From Desulfothermus sp964427155 (lineage in GTDB: Bacteria; Desulfobacterota; Desulfovibrionia; Desulfovibrionales; Desulfothermaceae): DNA of 64,000 nucleotides. Each line of letters begins with the position of its first letter. The first letter of the stretch is position 1. The position numbers and the translations under genes were made by a program. Under the pieces are notes generated by a model that searched no databases, had not been told where the DNA came from, and saw only the letters and a list, made by a program, of their open reading frames with translations. Below, in pieces: positions 16,721 through 25,191 of this stretch. Location of the stretch: NCBI GenBank assembly GCA_964427155.1, contig CAYRSC010000015.1, positions 22,398-86,397 on the forward strand. Reading direction: 5' to 3'.

Positions 16721-17578
16721 TCACTGAATGAGACCTATCTCCTTGAGATCCAGTTTCCCCTCATAGATGATCCTTACTCTTCCACTGAGGTAAAGGCCAT
16801 TTTTTTCCAGAGAAAGAAGAAGTTGTTCTCCTCCTGAGGTAATTACTGGAATAGAAGAGGAATCTATATACCCTATCTTTTTTGCCACATATGCGCATGC
16901 AGCAGCCCCTGTCCCACATGCATAGGTCTCTTCTTCCACCCCCCTCTCATATGTCCTAATGATGAGGTGATTTTCAGGGGTCTTTTTGGCAAAATTTACA
17001 TTTGTACCCTCAGGGGCAAACATCTCATGAAATCGTAGCCTCCCTCCAACTCCATTTACATCCACCTCTTCAAGGTCCCCTTCTACAAATATCACCAGAT
17101 GGGGTACTCCTGTATTTACAAAGTGGGCCTCATATTTTTCTCCTGGACCTAAGGGGACCTCCAGATGGGTTCTCAGGTCTTTCGGGGGAGTTAATTGTAC
17201 CTTTACCTTTCCTTCCTCTGGATAAACCTCTGCATATATTGGTCCCACATCCGTAAGAAAATAGTGGGAAGAGGAAGCAATCCCCAGTTTATTGGCAAGT
17301 CTTGCCACACATCTTGCCCCGTTTCCACACATCTGGGCCCTGGACCCATCGGAGTTATAAAAATGCCAGCGATATGCGGCTCCATGCTTTTCCTCTAAGG
17401 GTTCAATGAATATCAATCCATCTGCCCCCACTGAAAACCTTCTCTTACATATCCTTCTGGCCCAACGGGGCATTTGAGAGATATCTACCTCTATATCTTC
17501 TCCCAAGACCAGGATAACAAAATCATTTCCACTTCCCTGCGCCTTGTAAAAGGTAATGGTGTCTGCGGTAGTCCCCAT
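16721..17578 (-). CDS. dapF: Diaminopimelate epimerase
   Basis: 285 residues, usual family length. It interconverts LL- and meso-diaminopimelate for lysine and peptidoglycan synthesis. The two catalytic cysteines are in MCGNGARC near residue 84 and YACGTGAAACAY near 220; FYKAQGSGNDFV near 10, FYNSDGSRA near 73 and FVNTGVPHLV near 152 complete the active site. It is the third gene of the HU, UshA-like selenoprotein, dapF run, with a 26-bp gap to the preceding gene. dapB lies far away at 55937-56731. Confidence 0.96.
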   Translation of the reverse strand: MGTTADTITFYKAQGSGNDFVILVLGEDIEVDISQMPRWARRICKRRFSVGADGLIFIEPLEEKHGAAYRWHFYNSDGSRAQMCGNGARCVARLANKLGIASSSHYFLTDVGPIYAEVYPEEGKVKVQLTPPKDLRTHLEVPLGPGEKYEAHFVNTGVPHLVIFVEGDLEEVDVNGVGGRLRFHEMFAPEGTNVNFAKKTPENHLIIRTYERGVEEETYACGTGAAACAYVAKKIGYIDSSSIPVITSGGEQLLLSLEKNGLYLSGRVRIIYEGKLDLKEIGLIQ

Positions 17579-17604
17579 GGAAACGCTTCTCCCTTCTTCT
17601 CTCC

Positions 17605-18435
17605 CTATTTTCCCTCTAGGATAGAAACTATCTGTGGGTCTGGAGCAATGTTATGGGTTATAAACCTTCTCTCTACTGAGATATTATCACCTAAAATAGC
17701 CCCCTGGGACCTTAGCCCCTCAACATCTTTTATATGGATAAGATAAAGGGCCTTGCCCTGACTCATGGGCCTTATCCACAGGGTCCTGCCTGCCACCCTT
17801 GCAGAAAAAATAAGTCCCCTCCCACTGCCCAGCAGTAGGTCAAATACATCAGGATATTTCTCCAGAAGGTCCTGCTCCTCTGCATATCCATAAGGACTCA
17901 AACCAACTACCAGAGAAGGTCCTTTTCTTAGAGAGGAAAATAATTTCTGGACCTCTTTATCGGCGAGATGAGAGCAATCCCAGGGAAGTATCACAAATTC
18001 CACAGAAGTATGTTTTAAGGGTACCTTTTTTATTATAACCCTATCTGCACTCCCGAGCCATCCTTTCAGGGAAATGTGATATTTTTTTAAATAATAGGCC
18101 TCTTCATAGGAGATGGCCTTGAGGGTATAGTCCATGTGGTCAAAGGCAGAGACCATCCTCTTCAACTTTTCCTTTGACCTCATCTCAAAGGGACTGAAGA
18201 GTTCAAAAAATCCCCCCACGATTAAAGTGGAGGGGCCCTTGGCCCCTATTTCTTTAAGAAGGGTTGCACGCCGGGCCAGACCGCCCAGCTGTCTTCCCCC
18301 TCACACGGTTACTGGTTTTACCTCACCCCTGGTATTAGCAGTATAAACAATATTTAGACCTTCACCCCATGCCCCCTGACAGGCAAAGGTCAGGAGGGAG
18401 ATGGCCACCATTGTAAAGTACCACGTCTTTTTCAT
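17605..18435 (-). CDS. UshA-like exported protein, candidate selenoprotein with in-frame UGA
   Basis: The gene reads from ATG 18435 (its ATGA overlaps the HU stop) through TGA 18303-18301 to the stop at 17605: 276 residues with selenocysteine at 45. Residues 1-25 look like a Sec or lipoprotein signal (MKKTWYFTMVAISLLTFACQ), so export is likely. After it IVYTANTRGEVKP, the UGA and LGGLARRATLLKEI match the start of UshA/5'-nucleotidase-like metallophosphatase domains, where relatives often carry a CGC motif before LGGLARR; the UGA falls on the second cysteine. NCBI uses the name UshA-like (seleno)protein for such families, as I recall. The phosphatase metal ligands (DxH, GD, GNHE) are not recognisable (NTR, GG, SYEEA), so catalysis of a phosphatase type is doubtful and a redox role more plausible. 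A SECIS-like hairpin follows the UGA. A plain nonsense mutation is the alternative. Confidence 0.85.
18270..18289 (-). promoter_or_regulatory. Bacterial SECIS-like hairpin behind the UGA
   Basis: On the minus strand GCTGGGC (18283-18289) and GCCCGGC (18270-18276) form a 7-bp stem (one G-U) closing the loop GGTCTG. The loop GGTCT begins 18 nt after the UGA, the same loop sequence and spacing as in the E. coli fdhF element as I know it. SelB recognises such loops to deliver Sec-tRNA. Confidence 0.8.
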
Positions 18436-18707
18436 GAATTTAAATACTCTTTTAGCTCTTTTCCCACCCGAAAAAAGGGCAGTTTTTTTGGTTTTACATC
18501 TACCTCTTCCCCTGTACTCGGGTTCCTCCCCTTATAGCCTTTGTATTCCTTTACCTTAAAACTCCCAAAACCCCGGATTTCCACCCTTCTTCCTTCCTTT
18601 AATGCCTCTTTAATAGAATCAAAAAAGATGTTTACTATCAGAGAGGCCTCGTCCCAGGATAGATCTTTTCTCTCTGCCAGGGTCCTTATGAGTTCACTCT
18701 TATTCAT
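18432..18707 (-). CDS. HU/IHF-family DNA-binding protein
   Basis: 91 residues from the ATG at 18707, which has GGGGGAGAGAAG before it; the frame is open seven codons further but without a better site. The sequence MNKSELIRTLAERKDLSW, GFGSFKVKEYKGYKGRNPSTGEEVDV and PFFRVGKELKEYL covers the whole HU/IHF fold, including the beta-arm with the RNPSTGE tip and Pro that intercalates DNA. It bends DNA as a dimer in the nucleoid. Its TGA stop overlaps the ATG of the UshA-like gene (ATGA), so translation of the two is coupled. Confidence 0.93.
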   Translation of the reverse strand: MNKSELIRTLAERKDLSWDEASLIVNIFFDSIKEALKEGRRVEIRGFGSFKVKEYKGYKGRNPSTGEEVDVKPKKLPFFRVGKELKEYLNS

Positions 18708-18774
18708 CTTCTCTCCCCCATCCCCCAATTGTGTTTGAGATTAAAACCATCGCACCTCCCATATCTTATCAAAA

Positions 18775-18803
18775 AGTATGCAAAAAGATTAGATGCTGGT
18801 CAA
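18775..18803 (-). promoter_or_regulatory. Promoter of the HU - UshA-like - dapF operon
   Basis: TTGACC (18798-18803), 17-bp spacer, CATACT (18775-18780) on the minus strand, at the stop of the upstream ATPase gene (which ends near 18811) and about 70 bp before the HU start. Confidence 0.5.
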
Positions 18804-18810
18804 GGGATTT

Positions 18811-19635
18811 TTAGACCTGATGGTTTTTAAAGAGCACATCCAGGTTAAAGGGGAGGGTGAGTTCAGGCAACAAAAGCTCCCTGTATTTTTTTATCTTCAC
18901 AGCTATCTCAAGTATATTGTCACAGGCAGGGGTGTCCTTCTTAAATTTAAAAAGAGGGGTCTGATTGATCACTGCCTTTGGAAGATTTGGGTCTTCCTTT
19001 ATTATCCCCAGGAGATTTATCTTTATCTTCAAAAAATTCTCACACGCCAGCCTGAGTCTTTCAAAGGCACGACTTCCCTCTTTTGCATTCTGGGCCATAT
19101 TTACAATGATAAAAAAATCCTTTACGCGGTGTTGGGTATTTAAGACCTTTATGAGGGCATATCCATCTGTGAGGGATGTGGGTTCAGGGGTAATAACCAC
19201 ACACCTGAATCTGGTGATGGCCGCTAGATTGAGAACCGTGGAGTTTATCCCTGCCCCAAGGTCCATTATGAGAAAGTGGTATTTGCTCAGCAAGGTATTT
19301 AGCTTTTTAAATATCACGGTCTGCAGATCATTGTCCCACTCCACTAGCTCAGGTACCCCTGAGGCCGCTGGTAAAAAGTCCAGGCCCTCCTCCTCCAAGG
19401 GGATAAGTATCTCTTCCACCCCTGTATTGGGCCTTAAAAGATACTCCAGGTTCTTCTCTGGAGCTATCCCAAGTAGTATATCCAGATTTGCCAGCCCAAG
19501 GTCACAATCCACCAATAGGGTGGAGTTTTTCATGGAATATAGGGCATAGGCAAGATTAAGTGCTATGTTTGTCTTTCCAACTCCCCCCTTTCCACTGAGT
19601 ATGGAAATACTTAGCGTCTTATTACCTTCTTTCAT
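18811..19635 (-). CDS. MinD/ParA-family ATPase, FlhG-like
   Basis: 274 residues. The deviant Walker A motif SGKGGVGKTNIALNLA near residue 15, the switch LLVDCDLGLANLDILLG near 42 and LIMDLGAGINSTVLNLA near 120 define the MinD/FlhG (YlxH, MotR) group. These ATPases set flagellar number or polar placement of membrane complexes. No flagellar genes are in the window, but a GGDEF enzyme lies immediately upstream and a PilZ protein 4 kb further, so a surface-motility or pilus-related role is possible. Start has GGCAGGGAGGGAA before ATG. Confidence 0.88.
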   Translation of the reverse strand: MKEGNKTLSISILSGKGGVGKTNIALNLAYALYSMKNSTLLVDCDLGLANLDILLGIAPEKNLEYLLRPNTGVEEILIPLEEEGLDFLPAASGVPELVEWDNDLQTVIFKKLNTLLSKYHFLIMDLGAGINSTVLNLAAITRFRCVVITPEPTSLTDGYALIKVLNTQHRVKDFFIIVNMAQNAKEGSRAFERLRLACENFLKIKINLLGIIKEDPNLPKAVINQTPLFKFKKDTPACDNILEIAVKIKKYRELLLPELTLPFNLDVLFKNHQV

Positions 19636-19669
19636 TTCCCTCCCTGCCTTTCAAATACTTTATGTAACT

Positions 19670-20503
19670 CTAATTTGAAAAAAGAAATTGTTTTTCTTCA
19701 CTATTTACTTTAACTATTCTATCAAATGGTTCAATATCAATAAATTCTGCTGTAACTATTCTATCTTTACCAGATTTTTTCGCCCTATACATTGCTTCAT
19801 CTGCCAGTTTTAATAGTTCTGAGGGATCTATTTCTTTTCTTCCTTTATAAGACGATAGACCTATTGACACTGTTACATAAAATAGATTTCCATTTTCATC
19901 GTAAAATCTAAAATTTTTTATACTATTTCTTATTCTCTCACATGTTATTTCTCCTTGAATAAGAGAGGTTGCAGGTAAAATAAGAACAAATTCTTCTCCT
20001 CCGTATCTAAATATAAAATCTGTCTTTCTGCAATTTTCTTTTAAAATATATGCAATACGTTTTAATACAACATCTCCTATTGAATGACCATAAGTATCAT
20101 TTATCTTTTTAAAATCGTCTATATCCATAAAGGCAACACACAAAGGCTGTTTTGTTCGTCTTGCCCTTTCCACTTCCAGGCGGAGTATATCATATAACTT
20201 CATTCGGTTGTCCAGACCTGTTAATGGATCTTTGGAGCTCAGTTTATATAATCTTTCTATCTTTTCCTGTAGCTCCAGGAGGGTAGGGGTAATGTCTGAG
20301 CCCACTGGAAGGGCACTCCAGTGATATAGGGAATCCCTTATGGTCTTCCAATCTTCCAGGGTAATGGCCCTACTGGGTTTAAATATTACAATCCCCTCCC
20401 TCTCTCCCTCTCTTTTCTCCAGTACTTCCTGAAATCTCTCTTGAAGGTAGAGGAGTTCTGCCTTTAATTTTTCAAGTTCACTGGTGGTTATGTCTTTGTT
20501 CAT
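19670..20503 (-). CDS. GGDEF diguanylate cyclase
   Basis: 277 residues. Residues 1 to about 100 are helical with no recognised sensor. Residues about 105-265 are a GGDEF domain: DPLTGLDNRMKLYD, AFMDIDDFKKINDTYGH, and RYGGEEF as the active-site signature. The I-site RxxD (RKTD) lies five residues before GGEEF, so product inhibition is expected. It makes cyclic di-GMP, which the PilZ protein at 24037-25119 could bind. The start lies inside the end of prfB (26-bp overlap) without a strong ribosome site, suggesting coupling. Codon use turns AT-rich in the catalytic half compared with the N-terminal half. Confidence 0.92.
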   Translation of the reverse strand: MNKDITTSELEKLKAELLYLQERFQEVLEKREGEREGIVIFKPSRAITLEDWKTIRDSLYHWSALPVGSDITPTLLELQEKIERLYKLSSKDPLTGLDNRMKLYDILRLEVERARRTKQPLCVAFMDIDDFKKINDTYGHSIGDVVLKRIAYILKENCRKTDFIFRYGGEEFVLILPATSLIQGEITCERIRNSIKNFRFYDENGNLFYVTVSIGLSSYKGRKEIDPSELLKLADEAMYRAKKSGKDRIVTAEFIDIEPFDRIVKVNSEEKQFLFSN

Positions 20504-21615
20504 GGATGTAAAGAAGATAATTCCTTATAAATTTGTCAAGTTCCCCATCCAGAACCTTTTCCACATTGGACTCTTCAGTGTTGGTTCTGTGGTCCTTTAC
20601 CAACCTATAGGGCTGAAGGGTATAGGTCCTTATTTGGGAGCCCCACGCAATGGCACTCTTTTGAGCATATTCCCTTTGTTTTTCTTCTTCAAGACGCTTT
20701 AGTTCCCTTTCGTACAATCGTGCCTTTAGGATCTTGAGAGCGATCTCTTTATTCCGGAATTGGGATTTTTCATTCTGACACTGAACCACTATTCCTGTGG
20801 GAAGATGGGTTATCCTCACAGCTGAACTGGTTTTATTGACTGACTGTCCCCCTGGCCCTCCTGCTCTAAAGACGTCAATTCGCAGGTCTTCTTCCCTGAT
20901 CTCAATCTTTATCTCCTTATTGGCGTCGGGATAAACGTCCACAGAGGCAAAAGAGGTATGTCTTCTCCCTGATGCATCAAAGGGAGAGATCCTGATTAGC
21001 CTATGGATACCCTTCTCCCCTTTAAGGAGACCATAGGCATAGGGACCTTCTATAGATATACTTACATTCTTTAGGCCCGCCTCTTCTCCAGGGAGATAGT
21101 CCAGGAGCCTTACCTTATAGTTATGATTTTCTGCCCACCTCTTATACATCCTAAGGAGCATTTCTGCCCAGTCCTGTGCCTCTGTCCCTCCTGCCCCTGG
21201 ATGTATCTCTAATATGGCATCACTTTTGTCTTCTGGAGAGGAGAGGAGTGTTTTTAATTCAAATTCCTCAAGGAGTTCTTTAAATTCCATAAGCTGTTCC
21301 TTTGCCGCCAAGATGATCTCCTCGGTCTCCTCTTCCTCCACCAGTTCAAACCACTCTTCTACGGCTCGGCGACAATCTTCCAGCGTATATATTTCCTGAA
21401 GTTGATTTTCCAGATACGTCTTCCTCTGTAATATGGGTTTCAAGGAGTCAGGGTCATTCCATCTATCAGGCTTACTGAGTTCCCTCTCTATCTCCTCAAG
21501 CTCTTTCTTGAGTTGAGCTACGTCAAAGACGCCCCCTGAGGCTTAGATATTTTGAAAGGGTATCCTCCTTTTCCTTTTTGAGTTCTGGAAGCTGGACTAT
21601 ATTTTCTCGTTGCAT
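20478..21615 (-). CDS. prfB: Peptide chain release factor 2, with programmed +1 frameshift
   Basis: The first frame runs from ATG 21615 (GGAGGAGTGAA before it) for 30 codons to an in-frame TGA at 21525-21523. After a +1 shift it continues with GAC to the stop at 20478, about 378 residues in all. The product recognises UGA and UAA stop codons; the anticodon-like SPF is in RISPFDASGRR and the peptidyl-transferase GGQ in RAGGPGGQSVNKT. The frameshift lets low RF2 raise its own synthesis. UGA here must be efficiently read by RF2 in general but as selenocysteine in the UshA-like gene nearby. Confidence 0.97.
21522..21537 (-). promoter_or_regulatory. prfB programmed frameshift site
   Basis: Minus strand reads AGGGGG CGT CTT TGA C: an internal Shine-Dalgarno-like AGGGGG three bases before the slippery CTT-TGA-C, the same arrangement as in most bacterial prfB genes. 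Confidence 0.96.
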
Positions 21616-21626
21616 TTCACTCCTCC

Positions 21627-23132
21627 TCACTTACTTCCAGCAAGTACTTTAAGGAAGCAGATGATCCCCCAGGGTATCAGGGTTCCTATAAGTATTACGT
21701 ACCTGAGCAGTCTCCAGTGTCTTGTATAAAATGTCATTGTCTCCACCAGGGCCACCTTATCATAAGTTATCTCACCCTGTTTAAAGAGCCACAGGCGTCT
21801 TACCACCTTTCCCCTGGGAGATATGATGGCAGAGATGCCATCATTAGTGGAACGGATAAGGTATCTATTTGTTTCCACTGCCCTTAAAATGGCCTGATTG
21901 AGATGTTGATATGGTCCAGAAGAGTCTCCAAACCAGGCATCGTTACTGATATTTACAAGGAGGTTTGCCCCCCTTTGAACTTCTCTGGCCACTAGCTCCG
22001 GGAATATGACTTCATAACAGATAAGGGTTCCAATGGCAAGATTTCTCCACCTAAGGGGATATAGCCTGGTGCCCGGCGTAAAGTCTCCTGGTCCCTGAAC
22101 CATCTTCTTCAAAAAAGGAAAATATCTTGATAGGGGGACATATTCCCCAAAAGGGACCAGGTGGACCTTATCATATCTCGCCACTATCTTTCCCCTGACT
22201 ATGAGATAGGCGCTATTAAAATAGCTTACTCCCCTATCCCTCATCCTGAAACCAGGGGCCCCTGTAAGAAGGATAATCTTATGGAGAATGGTGAATCTCA
22301 ATATCTTCCTTAGATGAGGAGAGGAAGTGGTAAAATAAAAGGGCATTGCAGTCTCAGGCCATACCACAAGGGCAGGGGAAGGAGTTGAATGTAGAGAGGA
22401 GATTGCCTCTGTGGTGAGGGAGAGATAGGTGTGAAGGGTAAGGTCTTGATACTGGGTATCCCATTTGTGATATTGATTAATATTTCCCTGCACTGCTCCA
22501 CAGGAGATAAACCCTTTTGAGGGAATGGGGGAAGAAGGGAAGGCGGGGAGATAGAGCAGAAGCGAGAGAAGGGCTGCAGGGAGGATGGCCCAGGACCTTT
22601 TTCTTCCAATTTCATATATACAAATGGCAATACCAGAGAAGACCCCAGATAGGAGATAGGGCCCAATATATCTTATGGCCTGAATGCTCCAGGGATAATG
22701 GGCAAAGGCCTGGCAGAGAGAAAGCCAGGGTAGCCCTGTAAAGAGATGACCCCTGAGATATTCAATAAAACTCCATAAGAATATGGCCAGAGGGAGTTTA
22801 AGGAGAAAAGGATATTCCTTGATGTACCAAAGGCCCAAGGAGTAGAGCAGGGGATAGATGCCCAGATAGAGGCCCAGGAGGATAGGACAGGCAATGGCCA
22901 CCACCAGGGGGACTGAGGTAAAATTTATCACAGGATAGGCTATCCAATACAGACAGGTGGAATATACCATTGCCCCGAAGAGCCATGCAGATCCCATCAC
23001 TCTCTTCACAGGTCCCTGGGAGAGGGAGAGGTGATACATGATTAAGGGGAAGAGTAACACCCCTGGAGGAAATTGTCCCACAGGATTGGCAAAACCAAAC
23101 CAGATGGTCAGGATAGAGACAAGATAAAACAT
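21627..23132 (-). CDS. lnt: Apolipoprotein N-acyltransferase
   Basis: 501 residues: about six to seven N-terminal membrane segments, then a nitrilase-type periplasmic domain (residues about 195-450) and a final membrane helix. The Glu-Lys-Cys triad is in VVWPETAMPFY, YDKVHLVPFGEYVP and GTLICYEVIFPEL. It adds the third acyl chain to outer-membrane lipoproteins. Order CorC-lnt (7-bp gap) is a common pairing in Gram-negative bacteria; prfB follows after 11 bp. Confidence 0.95.
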   Translation of the reverse strand: MFYLVSILTIWFGFANPVGQFPPGVLLFPLIMYHLSLSQGPVKRVMGSAWLFGAMVYSTCLYWIAYPVINFTSVPLVVAIACPILLGLYLGIYPLLYSLGLWYIKEYPFLLKLPLAIFLWSFIEYLRGHLFTGLPWLSLCQAFAHYPWSIQAIRYIGPYLLSGVFSGIAICIYEIGRKRSWAILPAALLSLLLYLPAFPSSPIPSKGFISCGAVQGNINQYHKWDTQYQDLTLHTYLSLTTEAISSLHSTPSPALVVWPETAMPFYFTTSSPHLRKILRFTILHKIILLTGAPGFRMRDRGVSYFNSAYLIVRGKIVARYDKVHLVPFGEYVPLSRYFPFLKKMVQGPGDFTPGTRLYPLRWRNLAIGTLICYEVIFPELVAREVQRGANLLVNISNDAWFGDSSGPYQHLNQAILRAVETNRYLIRSTNDGISAIISPRGKVVRRLWLFKQGEITYDKVALVETMTFYTRHWRLLRYVILIGTLIPWGIICFLKVLAGSK

Positions 23133-23139
23133 GGGGAGA

Positions 23140-24015
23140 TCAGGAGGTGGACTTTGAGGAGGATTGCTCCAGCTCTTGCTTTGTTTCTAACTTTACAGGG
23201 TGGATGAGGATGAGTCCAATGTGTTTTTTATCCGCCTCTTTTATCTGGAAATTGTAACCCTTTATCTTAAAGGACTCCCCTGGATTTGGAATACGCCCAA
23301 TCTTTTCTGTAAGATATCCTCCAATGGTCTCCACAAAGTCTGAAGAGAGTTCTATGCCCAGTTGCTCCTTGAGGTCTTCTAAGGAAGTCCTTCCAGAGAC
23401 AAGACAGCTGGCGTTCTCCAGTATCTGAATCTCTTCCTCTCTGGGCATGTCATATTCATCCTCTATCTCCCCCACTATTTCCTCCAATACATCTTCCAGG
23501 GTAATAAGACCCGACGTCCCCCCATACTCATCAATGGCAATGGCCAGGTGTAATTTTTTACTTTGAAATTCAAGGAGCATGTCCTTGACATTCTTGGTCT
23601 CAGGGACAAAAAAAGGTGGTCTCATTATCTCTTCCAGACGTCTGTGTTCCTCTTTCAAAAGCAGGGGTAACAGGTCCTTGGCATGTATTATACCCACTAT
23701 TTGGTCCTTATTTTCTCTGTAGATGGGGATCCGTGAGTGTCCGTTTTTTATAATAATCTCTGCCACATCTTCCAGGGATGACCCTATTTCAGCACAATCT
23801 ATGTCAGTTCGGGGCACCATTATTTCGTATATCTTTTTTTCCCCCAGTCTTAAGATGTTTAACATCATGGAGGCCAGATCATTGGGTATGTTCTTTGAAT
23901 CCCTGGCCTCTTCTATTATCTTTTCAAGAGAAGAGTGGCTCTTCCCACTGGCAAAGAGGTTTTTTATGGTGTGCCATAATTTGCCCTCATATCCCTCTTC
24001 CGCCTGGTTTTTCAC
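23140..24015 (-). CDS. CorC/HlyC-type CBS-domain protein
   Basis: 291 residues from a GTG start with GGAGGGG before it. Two CBS domains (residues about 65-185: YEIMVPRTDIDCAE, HSRIPIYRENKDQIVGIIHAKDLL, LHLAIAIDEYGGTSGLITLEDVLEEIVGEIEDEYD) are followed by a CorC_HlyC transporter-associated domain (about 205-280). No membrane part is present, as in E. coli CorC (YbeX), which is linked to magnesium/cobalt efflux and, in the same neighbourhood, to ribosome maturation. It is directly upstream of lnt, matching the common corC-lnt gene order. Confidence 0.92.
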   Translation of the reverse strand: MKNQAEEGYEGKLWHTIKNLFASGKSHSSLEKIIEEARDSKNIPNDLASMMLNILRLGEKKIYEIMVPRTDIDCAEIGSSLEDVAEIIIKNGHSRIPIYRENKDQIVGIIHAKDLLPLLLKEEHRRLEEIMRPPFFVPETKNVKDMLLEFQSKKLHLAIAIDEYGGTSGLITLEDVLEEIVGEIEDEYDMPREEEIQILENASCLVSGRTSLEDLKEQLGIELSSDFVETIGGYLTEKIGRIPNPGESFKIKGYNFQIKEADKKHIGLILIHPVKLETKQELEQSSSKSTS

Positions 24016-24036
24016 CTGTTTTTCCCCTCCTTGGTT

Positions 24037-25119
24037 TTATTTTATTCCTTTTTGAATCAGGCGAAGGTTTTTCAAAAATACCCACTTGGCCAGGTCGTCC
24101 TGTCCTTCTTCAGAGGAAATTTTCCTCCATACAAGCCTTTTCTTATCCTTTGGATCCAGGGATGCCTCTTTTATAAATTCCATCCCCACCTCTATATCCC
24201 TGGTAACAAAATCTTCAAAGTAATTCCTGGGCCTGCACCATAACAGTAGCTTTTTCTTCCGTTTTCCGTCTAAAAAAGATAAATATAAAAGGACATCTGG
24301 AGGATTCTCCATATCAAGGGAAAGGGCCTTTTTTATCTTATTGGAAAATTTTAGCCTTATCCCTCCCGCAGAGATGTTCACTATCTGTATGGGAGGGGTG
24401 GTTTCCTTTGCCTTCTTATCCTCTTCTCCTTCTTTCCCCTTTTCTTTTTCCTTTTCTTTTTTGGGGGGATATACAAATATAGGTTTGGGAAGGTCTTTTA
24501 TTTCATTTATCTCCTGTTCAGGCTTTATAAGGTAGAGCATAAGCCTTTCAAATTCAGAATTCTTTGCCTCAATCCTAAAATGCCTCCTCTTTTGTTTTAT
24601 CTCCATGGTAGAGGGAAATTCTATTTCCAGATAATATCCATTTAACTCACTGAAATAATTTAAAATCCTAGACTCAAAAAAATAAAATATCTTTTTGTTT
24701 TTTTCCTGAGAGATACTAAAATAGAGGAAGATCTTTTTTCCAATCCATTCAGAGGTAGGGGTGACCTTTAAAGGTAGCTCCAGAGAAAGGCTATTTTTTT
24801 TGACATCTATAAGGGTACATATTGCAGCGAATTTAGGTTGATCTGAAAAGCTGAGCTCAAACTTACTCCGCTCTGCCATGGAGGTGAGTAATATCTCCCT
24901 TATCTCTGCGCGATCTGTCTTTATGAAAGGACTTGGTTTGGATCTTCTGCGATAGGCCTTTATCCTCTGTAAGAGGATATAAATCAAGACCAATATGAGG
25001 ATGATAAGGACAATAAATTGGATTATAAGGATGGTCTCAGGAGAGAGTTCCCATTTGTTATGGACAAAACTCCTGCTTATCTTCTGAAGATAGCTCTGAG
25101 ATCTGAAGGGAATAACCAT
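24037..25119 (-). CDS. Membrane-anchored PilZ-domain protein
   Basis: 360 residues. One membrane helix at about 28-52 (TILIIQFIVLIILILVLIYI) is followed by a YcgR-N-like beta domain (70-175) and a PilZ domain. The PilZ marks are RRHFRIE near 180 (RxxxR) and NISAGGIRLKF near 250 (NxSxxG), which together bind cyclic di-GMP. A Lys/Glu-rich low-complexity stretch (residues about 220-240, KKEKEKEKGKEGEEDKKAK) is inserted between the two motifs, so the loop is unusually long. It is upstream of corC and lnt on the same strand and may respond to the GGDEF enzyme at 19670-20503. Confidence 0.88.
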   Translation of the reverse strand: MVIPFRSQSYLQKISRSFVHNKWELSPETILIIQFIVLIILILVLIYILLQRIKAYRRRSKPSPFIKTDRAEIREILLTSMAERSKFELSFSDQPKFAAICTLIDVKKNSLSLELPLKVTPTSEWIGKKIFLYFSISQEKNKKIFYFFESRILNYFSELNGYYLEIEFPSTMEIKQKRRHFRIEAKNSEFERLMLYLIKPEQEINEIKDLPKPIFVYPPKKEKEKEKGKEGEEDKKAKETTPPIQIVNISAGGIRLKFSNKIKKALSLDMENPPDVLLYLSFLDGKRKKKLLLWCRPRNYFEDFVTRDIEVGMEFIKEASLDPKDKKRLVWRKISSEEGQDDLAKWVFLKNLRLIQKGIK

Positions 25120-25191
25120 ATCTTTTAATAAAATAATAAGACTCCTCCTCTCAAGGACTCATGATTGGAAATTCCTTCCTTTTCATGGTAA

